Below are positions 49,602 through 58,367 of a DNA stretch of 64,000 nucleotides, one piece after another. Position numbers and translations under genes: made by a program. Numbering within the stretch: the first letter of the stretch is position 1; the number at the start of each line of letters is the position of its first letter. The notes beneath the pieces are model-generated. The model did not search any database, was not told the origin of the DNA, and saw only the letters and a program-made list of their open reading frames with translations. The stretch is from assembly GCA_965261455.1 (NCBI GenBank), contig OZ253453.1:2976001-3040000 (forward strand). The letters are read 5' to 3'. Source of the DNA: DAOUKH01 sp965261455 (lineage in GTDB: Bacteria > Chloroflexota > Dehalococcoidia > SHYB01).

Positions 49602-51368
49602 ATGCAACTCATCGGTAGAATACGGAAAGAACGATTCATGGCTGCGTTCAGCGCGGCAATCGTGCTCGCCATCCTGGTTACTGCCTGCGGAGGCAGCGAT
49701 CCCACGGCCACGCCCGTGCCCCCGGCGACGGCCACGCCCGTGCCTCAGGCGACGGCCACGCCCGTGCCTCAGGCAACGGCCACGCCCGTGCCCACGGCCA
49801 CGCCCGTGCCTCAGCCGACGGCCACACCCGCGCCACCTTCACCTAACCGCGGAGGCGTGTTCAGAACACAGGATGTGGGGATCCCACATCTCGACCCCAC
49901 GATCATTGACGTCTCCGGACAGGCCAACTTCTTAGATGTTATCTACGATGGTCTGTTAACGATGCGAGCGAACGACTACAACGACTTCGCCGTGACCGGG
50001 CAGCTTGCGAAGTCCTGGACGGTCTCGGCAGACGGAACGGAGTACACATTCCAACTGCAGGAGAACGTCAATTGGCAAAAGGTCGAGCCCGTCAACGGGC
50101 GGGCTTTCACGTCAGCTGACGTTGGATGGCTTATCGACTGGAGCAAGGCGAATGAACCTGGGAAGACCTTCAACTTCTACAAGAACATCGTCAGTTGGGA
50201 TGCTCCGGATGACTACACCATCGTTATCAAGGCAGAGAAGCCGCTGGCTGAATTCTTGCCGCAGCTAGCTTCGCCGGAGACGAAGATGCTTCCGAGAGAG
50301 TTGCTGGAGCAGCAAGAGGGAGACGTCACCCTGTCCCAACGGCTCGCGATTGGCACCGGCCCCTTCGTGTTCGGCTCCCTGGATCGGGGCGTTAGTGTTG
50401 CGGCCGAGAGTAATCCGAACTATTGGCAGGCTTCGGCAGATGGCGAGGCTCTTCCCTACCTTGACGGGTGGGAGAGCTTCACGATGAAAGATTACGCAGC
50501 CCGCCTGGCGGCCCTGAGGACGAAGCAGGTCGATCGGTGGTACTGGCCCGGTGGCATCAGCGTCGACGATGCCAAGGACTTGGAAGCGAGCGATAGCGGT
50601 TGGGTGATAAAGAAAGACCTGTTCGTAGTCGCGCCCAACCTATCCGTCAACGTGCAGTTGCCGCCTTTCGACGATATCCGCGTACGGCAGGCGCTAGCGT
50701 ACGCCGTGAACCGGCAACAGATCATTGACGTGCGCTTCAAAGGCGAGGCACTACTAAGCTTCTACGTGAATCCTGCCCGCCAAGAATGGGCGTGGACGCA
50801 GGAACAGATCGCGGAGCGGTTCCCGTACGACCCCGACAGAGCGAAGGCTCTCTTGGCGGAAGCCGGCTACGACGATCAGCCAGTGCAGTTCGTGTTTTAC
50901 CAGGGAGCTTCCCCAGGCTTCGACCAGCAAACCGCCGAGATAGTCATAGAATTCATGCGGCAAGTGGGCTTCAACGTCGAGACTGACGTAGTCCCTGACT
51001 ATGCGGCGATGTCCGCCCGTATGAACGCGGGTCAGGCCCCTGTGAACCTCAACGCATCCTATGGCCACACGACGGGAAATCAGCTTTACTCCTGGTACCA
51101 CTCGTCGTCACCCACCAATTGGTTACGGGTTAACGATCCAGCCTTGGATGCACTGCTGGACCAGGAACAGGCTACGGTGGACGCTGATGAGCGGAGCAAA
51201 ATAGTTGTCCAGATCGTAGAAATCATCGCCACTAACTTCTACTCGATTCCGAACGTGACGCCCTTGGCGTTCCGCGCCGATGCCGAGTGGGTCAATGGAC
51301 TCGAGCAGAACCGGATCTCGGGCAACTATCACCGAGAGCGCGTTTGGATCGACCCGTCAAAGAAATGA
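49602..51368 (+). CDS. Oligopeptide-type ABC substrate-binding lipoprotein (SBP family 5)
   Basis: 588 aa; GGAG precedes ATG 49602. Lipobox LVTAC with a preceding hydrophobic stretch (AFSAAIVLAILV), then a TATPVPQ linker of about 45 residues, then the two-lobed family 5 domain: RGGVFRTQDVGIPHLDPT, LAKSWTVSADGTEYTFQLQ, IGTGPFVFGSLDRG, FDDIRVRQALAYAVNRQQI, and YDPDRAKALLAEAGYDDQPV. It captures a peptide-like or organic solute outside the membrane for an Opp/Dpp-type importer. The permease and ATPase genes at 57.4-64 kb on the other strand are likely partners. A long palindrome follows. Confidence 0.92.
   Translation: MQLIGRIRKERFMAAFSAAIVLAILVTACGGSDPTATPVPPATATPVPQATATPVPQATATPVPTATPVPQPTATPAPPSPNRGGVFRTQDVGIPHLDPTIIDVSGQANFLDVIYDGLLTMRANDYNDFAVTGQLAKSWTVSADGTEYTFQLQENVNWQKVEPVNGRAFTSADVGWLIDWSKANEPGKTFNFYKNIVSWDAPDDYTIVIKAEKPLAEFLPQLASPETKMLPRELLEQQEGDVTLSQRLAIGTGPFVFGSLDRGVSVAAESNPNYWQASADGEALPYLDGWESFTMKDYAARLAALRTKQVDRWYWPGGISVDDAKDLEASDSGWVIKKDLFVVAPNLSVNVQLPPFDDIRVRQALAYAVNRQQIIDVRFKGEALLSFYVNPARQEWAWTQEQIAERFPYDPDRAKALLAEAGYDDQPVQFVFYQGASPGFDQQTAEIVIEFMRQVGFNVETDVVPDYAAMSARMNAGQAPVNLNASYGHTTGNQLYSWYHSSSPTNWLRVNDPALDALLDQEQATVDADERSKIVVQIVEIIATNFYSIPNVTPLAFRADAEWVNGLEQNRISGNYHRERVWIDPSKK
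49706..49835 (+). repeat. 24-bp-based tandem repeat coding the Thr-Pro linker
   Basis: Repeats of gacggccacgcccgtgcctc-type units with 18- and 24-bp spacing, coding TATPVPQA / TATPVP. Unit lengths are multiples of three, so length changes keep the frame. Confidence 0.8.
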
Positions 51369-51391
51369 TTCTGAGAGCTTAAGGGGCTCAA

Positions 51392-51429
51392 ACAGGATGG
51401 GATGCGGCCTAGGCCGCATCCCATCCTGT
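51392..51429. terminator. Perfect 38-bp palindrome after the binding-protein gene
   Basis: 19+19 bp with no mismatch and no loop bases: the left arm starts acaggatgggatgcggcc, and the centre is CCTAGG at 51408-51413. It lies 23 nt after the stop and 17 nt before the next start. There is no T-tract, so it may protect the upstream mRNA end or limit read-through, as often seen after highly expressed binding-protein genes. Confidence 0.6.
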
Positions 51430-51446
51430 CACCCTGAGGAGGTCGT

Positions 51447-51956
51447 TTGGTATCCCAAAAGTACAACATCCTGACGCCCGAGGCACTGGCCTTCAAGGGC
51501 CACGAATCGCCGATAGCAACCTATGAAGTCACAGAAGAAGCCGTGCGAGGCTACGCCCAGGCCCTTGAACATCCACATCCCCATTACCTGGATATGGAGA
51601 AGGGGAAGGAAGGGCCCTATGGGACGCTCATTGCCCCTCCGACGTTTATCCACCACGCCTTCAGCTACGCCATCGGTGAAGACAGCCGGTATAGCGTAGT
51701 GCCGCGAGACCCGCTGAACTACGCGCTCATCGAGGGGCTGAATTTCGAGGTGGAGTTGTACGGCGGCACCGAGATCGATCTCCACGAGCCCATACGAGTA
51801 GGCGACGTCCTCACCATCCGCAACCGGATTGTCGACCTCTACGAACGCGAGGGTAGGTCTGGCAGCCTCGCCTTTTGCGTGTACGAATCTACGTTCACAA
51901 ACCAGCATGGCCGGCTTGCGGCAAAAGAACGTTACACCTACATCTATCGAAAGTGA
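51447..51956 (+). CDS. MaoC-like dehydratase domain protein (N-terminal hot-dog type)
   Basis: 169 aa from TTG 51447; the choice is set by GAGGAGGT just upstream, and no ATG or GTG fits. FAS1-like/MaoC N-terminal hot-dog fold: ALAFKGHESPIATYEVTEEAVRGYAQAL, TLIAPPTFIHHAFSYAIGED, ALIEGLNFEVELYGG, PIRVGDVLTIRNRIVDLYERE. It pairs with the next gene as the two halves of an enoyl-CoA or hydroxyacyl-CoA hydratase/dehydratase, as in mesaconyl- or 3-hydroxypropionate-type pathways. Confidence 0.85.
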   Translation: MVSQKYNILTPEALAFKGHESPIATYEVTEEAVRGYAQALEHPHPHYLDMEKGKEGPYGTLIAPPTFIHHAFSYAIGEDSRYSVVPRDPLNYALIEGLNFEVELYGGTEIDLHEPIRVGDVLTIRNRIVDLYEREGRSGSLAFCVYESTFTNQHGRLAAKERYTYIYRK

Positions 51957-51962
51957 GGCAAC

Positions 51963-52409
51963 GTGGTGGAGCTAACGTACGAGGACGTGAAGGAAGGCTC
52001 TGGTATTACGCCGTTGGTGAAGAATCCGGGCTACGTTCAACTGGTGAAGTGGGCCAATGCCCAGGGCAATCTCGGGGAAACGCACTACGACCGCGACTAT
52101 GCTAAGGCCAGCGGGCTCGAAGACGTGATCCTGCAGGGGCCGCTGCTCGGGTCGTTCCTTGGCCAAGCCGTTGAGGAGTGGGCGGGCCACGTAGGGCGCA
52201 TTCGGCGCTACACCTGGCGCAATCAAAACATGGCATACCCGGGCGACACGCTGACCGTCACCGGGACGGTCGCCAAGAAATGGATGCAGGACGGCGAAGG
52301 GCTTGTCGAGTGCGCCGTTGAATTGCGCAGCCAACGCGACGACGTCATCGTAGCCGGGACTTGCGCGATTTCCCTTCCCCTTAAAACACCAGACAGGAGT
52401 TCTGCGTGA
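51963..52409 (+). CDS. MaoC-like dehydratase domain protein (second subunit)
   Basis: 148 aa from GTG 51963 (GAGG upstream). Hot-dog fold: LVKWANAQGNLGETHYDRDYAKASGLEDVILQG aligns with the MaoC hydratase motif region (acidic residue then His in place of the usual D...H pair), PLLGSFLGQAVEEWAG, and YPGDTLTVTGTVAKKW. Probably forms a heteromer with the preceding protein. It overlaps the dehydrogenase gene by 4 bp (GTGA). Confidence 0.85.
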   Translation: MVELTYEDVKEGSGITPLVKNPGYVQLVKWANAQGNLGETHYDRDYAKASGLEDVILQGPLLGSFLGQAVEEWAGHVGRIRRYTWRNQNMAYPGDTLTVTGTVAKKWMQDGEGLVECAVELRSQRDDVIVAGTCAISLPLKTPDRSSA

Positions 52410-53641
52410 CAGCCTCCCCCCAGCGAGCGACAGCCTCGCCGGACCTCTTGGAGCAACGTGATTTCAAAGGGCAGTGGTGGTCGAAACCTGGCCATCGCTC
52501 GGTGCGGCTGTCCGAAGTGAGGAACCTCTGCATCACGGCTTTGCGGGGGGCGGGACTCAACGACATCGATGCGGCGTTCACCGTCGATACCCTGCTGGAT
52601 AAGGACCTGCAAGGTGACCACTTGCGGGGAATCGCTGACGTTCCTCGATGGGTGTCCCTGTTCCGAAGTGGAGAGGTCGAACCGAATCCGAAGCTGAAGA
52701 TCCTCAAAGAGACGGGGATAAGCGGCTTGATTGCGGGCGATGCGAAGGGGTTTTACCTTTCGCTCGGACGCCAGAGCATGGAGATGTGCATCCATAAGGC
52801 GAAGCGGGAGGGCATGGCCATCGTCGGCGTGCGGAAGAATCTGGGCACGCTGGCCCCTCTGTTCAAGATGGCGGCGGCCGAGGACCTCATCGCGTTCGGG
52901 ACAATCCAGGGGCCGCCGTCAATCGCCCCGACCGGCGGCACACAGCCGCTGATAGGCAACAACCCAACGGGGCTCGGCATCCCTGCCGACACGCTCGATC
53001 CCTTGATTCTTGACACCGCGTTCAGCCAAACGTCTGCGACGCCCGTTTTCTCCGCAGCGGCGCAAGGCCTGCAGGTAGCACCGGGGCTTCTCTTGGATAG
53101 CACCGGCTTTCCGACCACCGATCCGAGGGCTTTCGCAAAACCTCCAGAGCAGGCGAGACGAGGGAAGGCTTCCCAATACCTCGCCTCTCAGCCGGGAGCG
53201 TTTGTCGGCGGCGGTTCCCTGCTGCCTATCGGCGGGTTCAAAGGCTATGCCTTGGCGCTCGCGTTTGGCCTGCTGACCAATGTCCTGGTGGGTGAGCACC
53301 CGCCGGAGGATCGCTGGGATGGCGAATGGTATCACAAGCGCCCCAGCTCACTGCTTATCGCCATCGACCCCTCGCTCTTCTGTGACTTGGAAGCGTTCGA
53401 GCGAGGCGTGGACAAGGAGTTGCGCCGCACGGTGCGGAGCCGCCGTCGGACTGGCGTGGACCGGCTCTATTATCCGGGCCAGCGCTCCCAAGCCATGCAG
53501 GCCAAGCTGAAACGTCAGGACCGATTGCCGCTTCCCGCCAACGTCCGCCGCAACCTCCAACGGCTGGCCAAGGAGTGCGGCATTTCGTCAGACCTTCGGA
53601 CCGTTCCATCCTCTAGCCCTCGAAAGGCGGAAAATACATGA
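52406..53641 (+). CDS. Malate/L-lactate/ureidoglycolate dehydrogenase family (Ldh2)
   Basis: 411 aa from GTG 52406, coupled to the MaoC-like gene. NAD(P)-dependent 2-hydroxyacid dehydrogenase of the non-Rossmann Ldh2 family: VDTLLDKDLQGDHLRGIADVP region, AIVGVRKNLGTLAPLFKMAA, PTGGTQPLIGNNPTGLGIPA, LILDTAFSQTSATPV, and LLPIGGFKGYALALAFGLL. The C-terminus carries about 60 extra basic residues. It likely oxidises a 2-hydroxy acid formed in the pathway, or reduces a 2-oxoacid. Confidence 0.88.
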   Translation: MTASPQRATASPDLLEQRDFKGQWWSKPGHRSVRLSEVRNLCITALRGAGLNDIDAAFTVDTLLDKDLQGDHLRGIADVPRWVSLFRSGEVEPNPKLKILKETGISGLIAGDAKGFYLSLGRQSMEMCIHKAKREGMAIVGVRKNLGTLAPLFKMAAAEDLIAFGTIQGPPSIAPTGGTQPLIGNNPTGLGIPADTLDPLILDTAFSQTSATPVFSAAAQGLQVAPGLLLDSTGFPTTDPRAFAKPPEQARRGKASQYLASQPGAFVGGGSLLPIGGFKGYALALAFGLLTNVLVGEHPPEDRWDGEWYHKRPSSLLIAIDPSLFCDLEAFERGVDKELRRTVRSRRRTGVDRLYYPGQRSQAMQAKLKRQDRLPLPANVRRNLQRLAKECGISSDLRTVPSSSPRKAENT

Positions 53642-54144
53642 TCAAACCATGGCTCAATGATTCCCCCCAAATAGCGGCTTCCTCCTATGTGTGCGAGACC
53701 GCCCTCGTCATCGGCAAAGTCACCATCGGTGAAAACTCCGGCGTGTGGCCAGGGGCGGTCATCCGCGGTGATTACGGCACGATCCGCATCGGCAGGGATA
53801 CCTACATTGAGGACAACTGTGTTGTCCATAGCGGCATCCTGTCCGAGATCGGCGACAACGTGATAATCGGACATAGCGTCGTCGTTCATTCCGCGAAGAT
53901 CGGGAACAATGTGCTCGTGGCGAGCCATGCCACGCTCCTAGACGACGTAGAGGTGGGGGATGGATGCGTGATCGCCGCCGGCGCCCTCGTGCGTCCAGGA
54001 CAAAAGATTCCGCCCAACAGCTTGGTCGTTGGGGTGCCCGGCGTGATTAAGGGCGAGGTTTCGCCGGAGCAACGCAAACTCCACGGTATTTACCTGAGCG
54101 ACTACAACCTTCTGCTTCGGCAATCGCGGGAGATGGGCCTTTAG
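53638..54144 (+). CDS. Gamma-carbonic-anhydrase / PaaY-CaiE-like protein
   Basis: 168 aa, starts in an ATGA overlap with the dehydrogenase gene. Left-handed beta-helix of hexapeptide repeats: VIGKVTIGENSGVWPGAVIRGDYGTI-type start, DNCVVHSG, IIGHSVVVHSAKIGNNV and ASHATLLDDVEVGDG. The three His (in VVHSG and GHSVVVHS) match the zinc ligands of the family. PaaY and CaiE members are thioesterase-like or cofactor-helping proteins in phenylacetate and carnitine CoA pathways, which fits a CoA-thioester operon. Confidence 0.9.
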   Translation: MIKPWLNDSPQIAASSYVCETALVIGKVTIGENSGVWPGAVIRGDYGTIRIGRDTYIEDNCVVHSGILSEIGDNVIIGHSVVVHSAKIGNNVLVASHATLLDDVEVGDGCVIAAGALVRPGQKIPPNSLVVGVPGVIKGEVSPEQRKLHGIYLSDYNLLLRQSREMGL

Positions 54145-54157
54145 GCTTAGGGGTTCC

Positions 54158-55363
54158 ATGCCTTCCCCTTTAGCTGGACTGCGAGTCCTCGACTTCACGC
54201 AGTGGATTGCAGGGCCCTACTGCACCAAGCTCTTGGCGGACTACGGAGCCACCGTAATCAAGGTGGAGCCACCATGGGGTGATCCATGCCGCAGACTCGG
54301 ACCATTCCCCAACGACAATCCGGGGCATGAGACAAGCGCTCTCTTTACCTTCCTTAACACCAGCAAGCTGGGGATAACGTTGGACCTGAAAGGCGCCTTC
54401 GCTCGGCGCGCAGTCCCCTCCTTCGTCGCAGAGGTTGACGTCGTCGTCGAAAGCTTCAAGCCGGGGTTCATGGAGCGGCTTGGTTATTCCTACAGTCAGC
54501 TCAGGGAGATCAACCCAGGGCTAGTTATGACGTCCATCAGCAATTTTGGACAAACCGGCGCCTACCGCGACTGGAAGGCGTCTGAGATCACGCTTTACGC
54601 CATGGGTGGCGCCATGCACGCGACGGGCGAGCCTGAACGGCCCCCGGTGAAGCTGGCGGGGTCGATCGTGCAGTTCCATGGCGGCAACGTGGCCTGCATG
54701 GCTACGCTCGGAGCGGTGATGGGAGCGAAGCTACGAGGAGCAGGCCAACACATCGACATCTCTCTATTCGAGACCCAGGTAGGCAATATTGATCGCCGGT
54801 CGCCATTACTGGTGGGCTACGCGTATCACGGCCAGGTAGCATCGAGAGAGCCCGCCGCCAGCGGGAGCTTTCCCAACGGCATATACCCCTGTAAGGATGG
54901 GTACTTCCACATCACGGGCGGCGTACAGTTCTTCGATCGCGTATGCGGCATGATCGGCATGCCGGAGCTGGCGGAGGACCCTCGATTTCGTGGTCCATCG
55001 GCATTGACCGATCCGCACCGGCGGGAGGAGTTCGAGGCGATATTTGTCCCATGGCTGTTGGACCGTACGCGGGCCGAGGCCACCGAGGCTGGTCAGCAGG
55101 CGAAAGTCCCATGCGCGCCCGTAGCGGCCCCGTCGGATGTGCTGAAAGACGATCATCTCCTGGCCCGAGACTCCTTCGTCTCGGTCGAGCGGGCGCCGCA
55201 CGGCCAAGTCAAGGTACCCGGTCCTCCGTTTCGCTTTTCCAAGGGCGCCTGGCAGGCTCGGCCGGCGCCGACCTTGGGCCAGCATAACGCCGAGGTTTAC
55301 GACGATGTGCTGCAGCTGTCCTCCCAAGAGCTACAACAGGCAAAGGCGCTGGGCTATCTATGA
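54158..55363 (+). CDS. Family III CoA transferase, Gln at the catalytic Asp position
   Basis: 401 aa. CaiB/BaiF family: LAGLRVLDFTQWIAGPYCTKLL, ATVIKVEPPWGDPCRR, TSKLGITLDLKG, VDVVVESFKPGFMERLGYSY, SISNFGQTGAYRDWKASE and GQHIDISLFETQ. In the catalytic D-x-x-x-G site it has Gln (SIVQFHGGN), as in the gene at 46963. It overlaps the following Asp-containing transferase by 4 bp. It resembles the 46963 protein more than its own neighbour in the N-terminal third, suggesting that pairs rather than single genes were duplicated. Confidence 0.9.
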   Translation: MPSPLAGLRVLDFTQWIAGPYCTKLLADYGATVIKVEPPWGDPCRRLGPFPNDNPGHETSALFTFLNTSKLGITLDLKGAFARRAVPSFVAEVDVVVESFKPGFMERLGYSYSQLREINPGLVMTSISNFGQTGAYRDWKASEITLYAMGGAMHATGEPERPPVKLAGSIVQFHGGNVACMATLGAVMGAKLRGAGQHIDISLFETQVGNIDRRSPLLVGYAYHGQVASREPAASGSFPNGIYPCKDGYFHITGGVQFFDRVCGMIGMPELAEDPRFRGPSALTDPHRREEFEAIFVPWLLDRTRAEATEAGQQAKVPCAPVAAPSDVLKDDHLLARDSFVSVERAPHGQVKVPGPPFRFSKGAWQARPAPTLGQHNAEVYDDVLQLSSQELQQAKALGYL

Positions 55364-56667
55364 TGGGTCAAGCGCCTCCCCTGCATGGGATGCGGGTCTT
55401 GGACCTTACCTTGGTTTGGGCCGGCCCCTATGGCGCCATGCTGCTGGGGGATCTTGGCGCCGAGGTGATTCGGGTGGAAAGCCATCATCGGTGGCAACCC
55501 TCGACGAGGGGACACCAAGCACGCCCCAGCCAGGCCTTCGTCAATAGCCAAAACTATCTCGGACGAGGATACCCAGACCAGTCGCCGGGGGAACGGCCCT
55601 GGAACCGCCACGCGATGTTCAACTGCCATGCCCGCAACAAACTGGCGATGACGTTGGACCTGACAACCGCCTCGGGCGTGGAGGTCCTCAAGGAGCTAAC
55701 TTCCATCAGCGACGTGGTGGTGGAGAACAACACCCCCGGCACGCTGGACAAGCTCGGAGTCGGGTACGAGTCTCTCCGTCAGGTGAGGCCCGACCTGATC
55801 TTCGTCGCCGCTTCAGGGTTGGGCGCTTGGGGCCCCCATGCGCAATACCGTGGCTTCGGCCAGCATTTCGAGGCGAGTTGCGGCCACACGTGGCTCCGAG
55901 GATACCCCGACGAGGACCCGTCCCACGTCACCGTCGCCATGCCTTCCGACGGGGCCGCGGGCGCCTCGATAGCTGCCGCAACGCTCATGGCGCTCTACCA
56001 GCGATTGGAGACCGGGGAGGGCCAGTTCGTCGACCTTTCGCTCGTTGAGAACTTCCTGCCTTACCTCGCGCCGGCGCTGTTAGACGCCGCCATGAACGGC
56101 CGGGATCAGAAGCCCATGGGGAACCGGCACCCTTTCTTCGCCCCCCAAGGCGTCTACCCATGCAAGGGAGAAGATCGATGGCTCGCGCTAACCGTCCAGA
56201 GCGACACTGCGTGGGAAGCCCTCGTCGCGCTGATCGCAGACGCCAGGCTAACCGCCCCTCACTTCGAAACAGTGTACGGGAGGCTGAGGCATCAGGACGA
56301 GATTGACAGCATCATCGGCGAGTGGAGCAGGCATTGCGTCCTTGAGGAACTGGTGCCGCTTCTCCAGCAGAACGGGATCACGGCGGGCGGTGTGCTGAAT
56401 GAGGCCGACGTCTTTTGCGACCAACATCTCCGCCAGCGGGAGTTCTGGCTGGAATTAGAACAAGACGATACTGGGAAACATGACTACCCGGGGATGGTCT
56501 GGCGCTCGAACGGCACAGCCCGCAGAGATGAGCACTTGCCCCCCTGTCGGCTTGGCGAGCATAACGGGTACGTCTACCGGGAATTGCTGAGCTATGGCGA
56601 CGAGCGATACCAGGCGCTATACGGAGACGGCCACATCGGCGTGGCGTTCGACCTCGAGATACCGTAG
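55360..56667 (+). CDS. Family III CoA transferase, with catalytic Asp
   Basis: 435 aa, starting in an ATGA overlap. CaiB/BaiF family: LHGMRVLDLTLVWAGPYGAML, EVIRVESHHRW, NKLAMTLDLTTASGVEVLKE, SDVVVENNTPGTLDKLGVGY, ASGLGAWGPHAQYRGFGQ; catalytic Asp in AMPSDGAAGAS; GEGQFVDLSLVENF. It has an insert after the first beta-strand (STRGHQARPSQAFVNSQNYL). Likely the active half of a heteromeric transferase with the previous gene. Confidence 0.91.
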   Translation: MMGQAPPLHGMRVLDLTLVWAGPYGAMLLGDLGAEVIRVESHHRWQPSTRGHQARPSQAFVNSQNYLGRGYPDQSPGERPWNRHAMFNCHARNKLAMTLDLTTASGVEVLKELTSISDVVVENNTPGTLDKLGVGYESLRQVRPDLIFVAASGLGAWGPHAQYRGFGQHFEASCGHTWLRGYPDEDPSHVTVAMPSDGAAGASIAAATLMALYQRLETGEGQFVDLSLVENFLPYLAPALLDAAMNGRDQKPMGNRHPFFAPQGVYPCKGEDRWLALTVQSDTAWEALVALIADARLTAPHFETVYGRLRHQDEIDSIIGEWSRHCVLEELVPLLQQNGITAGGVLNEADVFCDQHLRQREFWLELEQDDTGKHDYPGMVWRSNGTARRDEHLPPCRLGEHNGYVYRELLSYGDERYQALYGDGHIGVAFDLEIP

Positions 56668-56890
56668 GGGCCGCTACCCTGCCTGGCTATAAGCACCGCT
56701 ACATGATCAATCTCAAAAGGCCAGGTCTATGAGCGACGGGGTTCAGCGGGCGTGTTGTGCGCGAGGCTTCCGCTCGGACCATAGATCGGAGCTCGGGGGC
56801 GATAACGCGATGAGGGTGTTCGATCTCTGACCCCTCATGCTCCCGGCGACTCATGGGGCCGGTCGTGCAGCAAATAAGGATGTGTCACAC

Positions 56891-57400
56891 ATGAGCAGAT
56901 CTTCCCACAACGGCCAGCGCCGAGCACGCAAAGCAACGGCGCTATTCGACGAAATAGACAGCAAAATCATAGACTTATTGCGGGAAGACGGGCGGCGGAC
57001 CATCGCTGAGCTTTCCAACACCGTTGGTGTCTCCCCGACGGCGACTCGTAGCCGCGTGAACAAACTTATCGGAGATGAGGTCTTGCAGATCGTAGCTATA
57101 ACCAACCCGGACAAAATCGGCCTGCCCGTTGACGTCTTCATAACGGTGCAGACCGATCCCGCTAAGACCAAGTCGGTTGTCGAAGAGCTAGGCAAGCTGG
57201 AAGAAGTACGCTATGTAGCTATCCTGAGTGGCCGATTCGACGTGGTGTTTTCTTCCGCACTCGAGTCCGATGAAGCCCTCTTCGAGTTGTTGACCGAAAA
57301 GGTGGGCCAGATACCCGGCGTCGCTCGCATCGAGACATTTCGGATACTGAAGACGACGAAGCGGACGTACGATCGCGTCTGGCCCGTCCGCTCCGACTGA
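56891..57400 (+). CDS. Lrp/AsnC-family transcription regulator
   Basis: 169 aa from ATG 56891 (AAGGA upstream); the frame extends 18 codons back without a site. N-terminal HTH: FDEIDSKIIDLLREDGRRTIAELSNTVGVSPTATRSRVNKL. C-terminal RAM/ligand domain: VDVFITVQTDPAKTKSVVEEL, EEVRYVAILSGRFDVVFSS and EKVGQIPGVARIETF. Such proteins sense amino acids or 2-oxoacids and control transport and catabolism, so it probably regulates the surrounding island. It converges with the permease genes. Confidence 0.93.
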   Translation: MSRSSHNGQRRARKATALFDEIDSKIIDLLREDGRRTIAELSNTVGVSPTATRSRVNKLIGDEVLQIVAITNPDKIGLPVDVFITVQTDPAKTKSVVEELGKLEEVRYVAILSGRFDVVFSSALESDEALFELLTEKVGQIPGVARIETFRILKTTKRTYDRVWPVRSD

Positions 57401-57450
57401 CCCGGATCATCGTGAAAGCGTCGGCCATTCCTACCCCGGTATCTTCCCGA

Positions 57451-58365
57451 TCAGATCCCCTTTAACTTGGGGTCCCACAGATCCCTGAGCGTATCGCCTG
57501 CAAGGCTGAACGCTAGGACTGTCAGGGCAAGCGCGCCTCCAGGGAAGATCAGCAGCAGGGGTTCGTGTGCGATGTAGTCCCGTGCGGGGCCGCTCACCAT
57601 GGCGCCCCAAGAAGGGGTGGGTGGAGGCGTGCCTACGCCGAGGAAGCTTAGCGATGCCTCCAGCAAGATCGCCTGGGCGATCATGAGTGTGGCAAGGACC
57701 GTTAGCGGGGCCAGGATGTTCGGCAGGATGTGTCGCACCGCGACTCGCACGTCTGAACACCCGATGGCGTGCGCCGCCTCGACATAGTTGTTTTCCTTCG
57801 CAGAGAGGACGGAGCCGCGCACCACCCTGTTCGTAGTCGGCACCCACACGATGGCAATCGCCACCGTGGTGTTGAAGGTACTGGGTCCCAGCACCGAGGC
57901 GATCAGCAACGCGAGGATTAGGGGTGGTAGCGCCATCGAGCCGTCCATGATCCGCTGAATTCCATTGTCCAGCCAGCCACCCAGATAACCGCTGGTCAAG
58001 CCAATGACTGACCCGACGGCGACGCCGAGGCCAACCGAAGCTAGCCCCACGTACAGCGATATCCGTGCTCCGTACAAGATCCGGGCGAACAGGTCCCGAC
58101 CCAGCGGGTCGCCGCCCAAGATGTAAGGTTTGCCATCCGGCGAGATGCTGAATGGTGATGCGAAGGCCATATTGCCGAATTGGCTCAGGGGATCGTGGAG
58201 GGAGATGAGGTTCGCAAAGATAGCCGCGAAAACGATCAAGACTATGAGCGTCATGGACGCGAATCCCACCGGCTTGCGCTGAGCGAAGCGCGCCAAGGTG
58301 GCCACGTATTCCCAAGCACGTTCGCGGTAGTTCACTGCGTGGCCAATGGTTCCGGAGATAGCCAT
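57451..58365 (-). CDS. Opp/Dpp-type ABC permease, DppC-like (set 1)
   Basis: 304 aa. N-terminal cytoplasmic part, then six membrane helices: VGFASMTLIVLIVFAAIFAN first, and the DPLGRDLFARILYGARISL segment characteristic of the C permease. The EAA coupling loop reads YVEAAHAIGCSDVRVAVRHILPN. Starts 2 nt after the DppB-like stop. Forms the channel heterodimer with the DppB-like protein. Confidence 0.92.
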   Translation of the reverse strand: MAISGTIGHAVNYRERAWEYVATLARFAQRKPVGFASMTLIVLIVFAAIFANLISLHDPLSQFGNMAFASPFSISPDGKPYILGGDPLGRDLFARILYGARISLYVGLASVGLGVAVGSVIGLTSGYLGGWLDNGIQRIMDGSMALPPLILALLIASVLGPSTFNTTVAIAIVWVPTTNRVVRGSVLSAKENNYVEAAHAIGCSDVRVAVRHILPNILAPLTVLATLMIAQAILLEASLSFLGVGTPPPTPSWGAMVSGPARDYIAHEPLLLIFPGGALALTVLAFSLAGDTLRDLWDPKLKGI

Positions 58366-58367
58366 GG

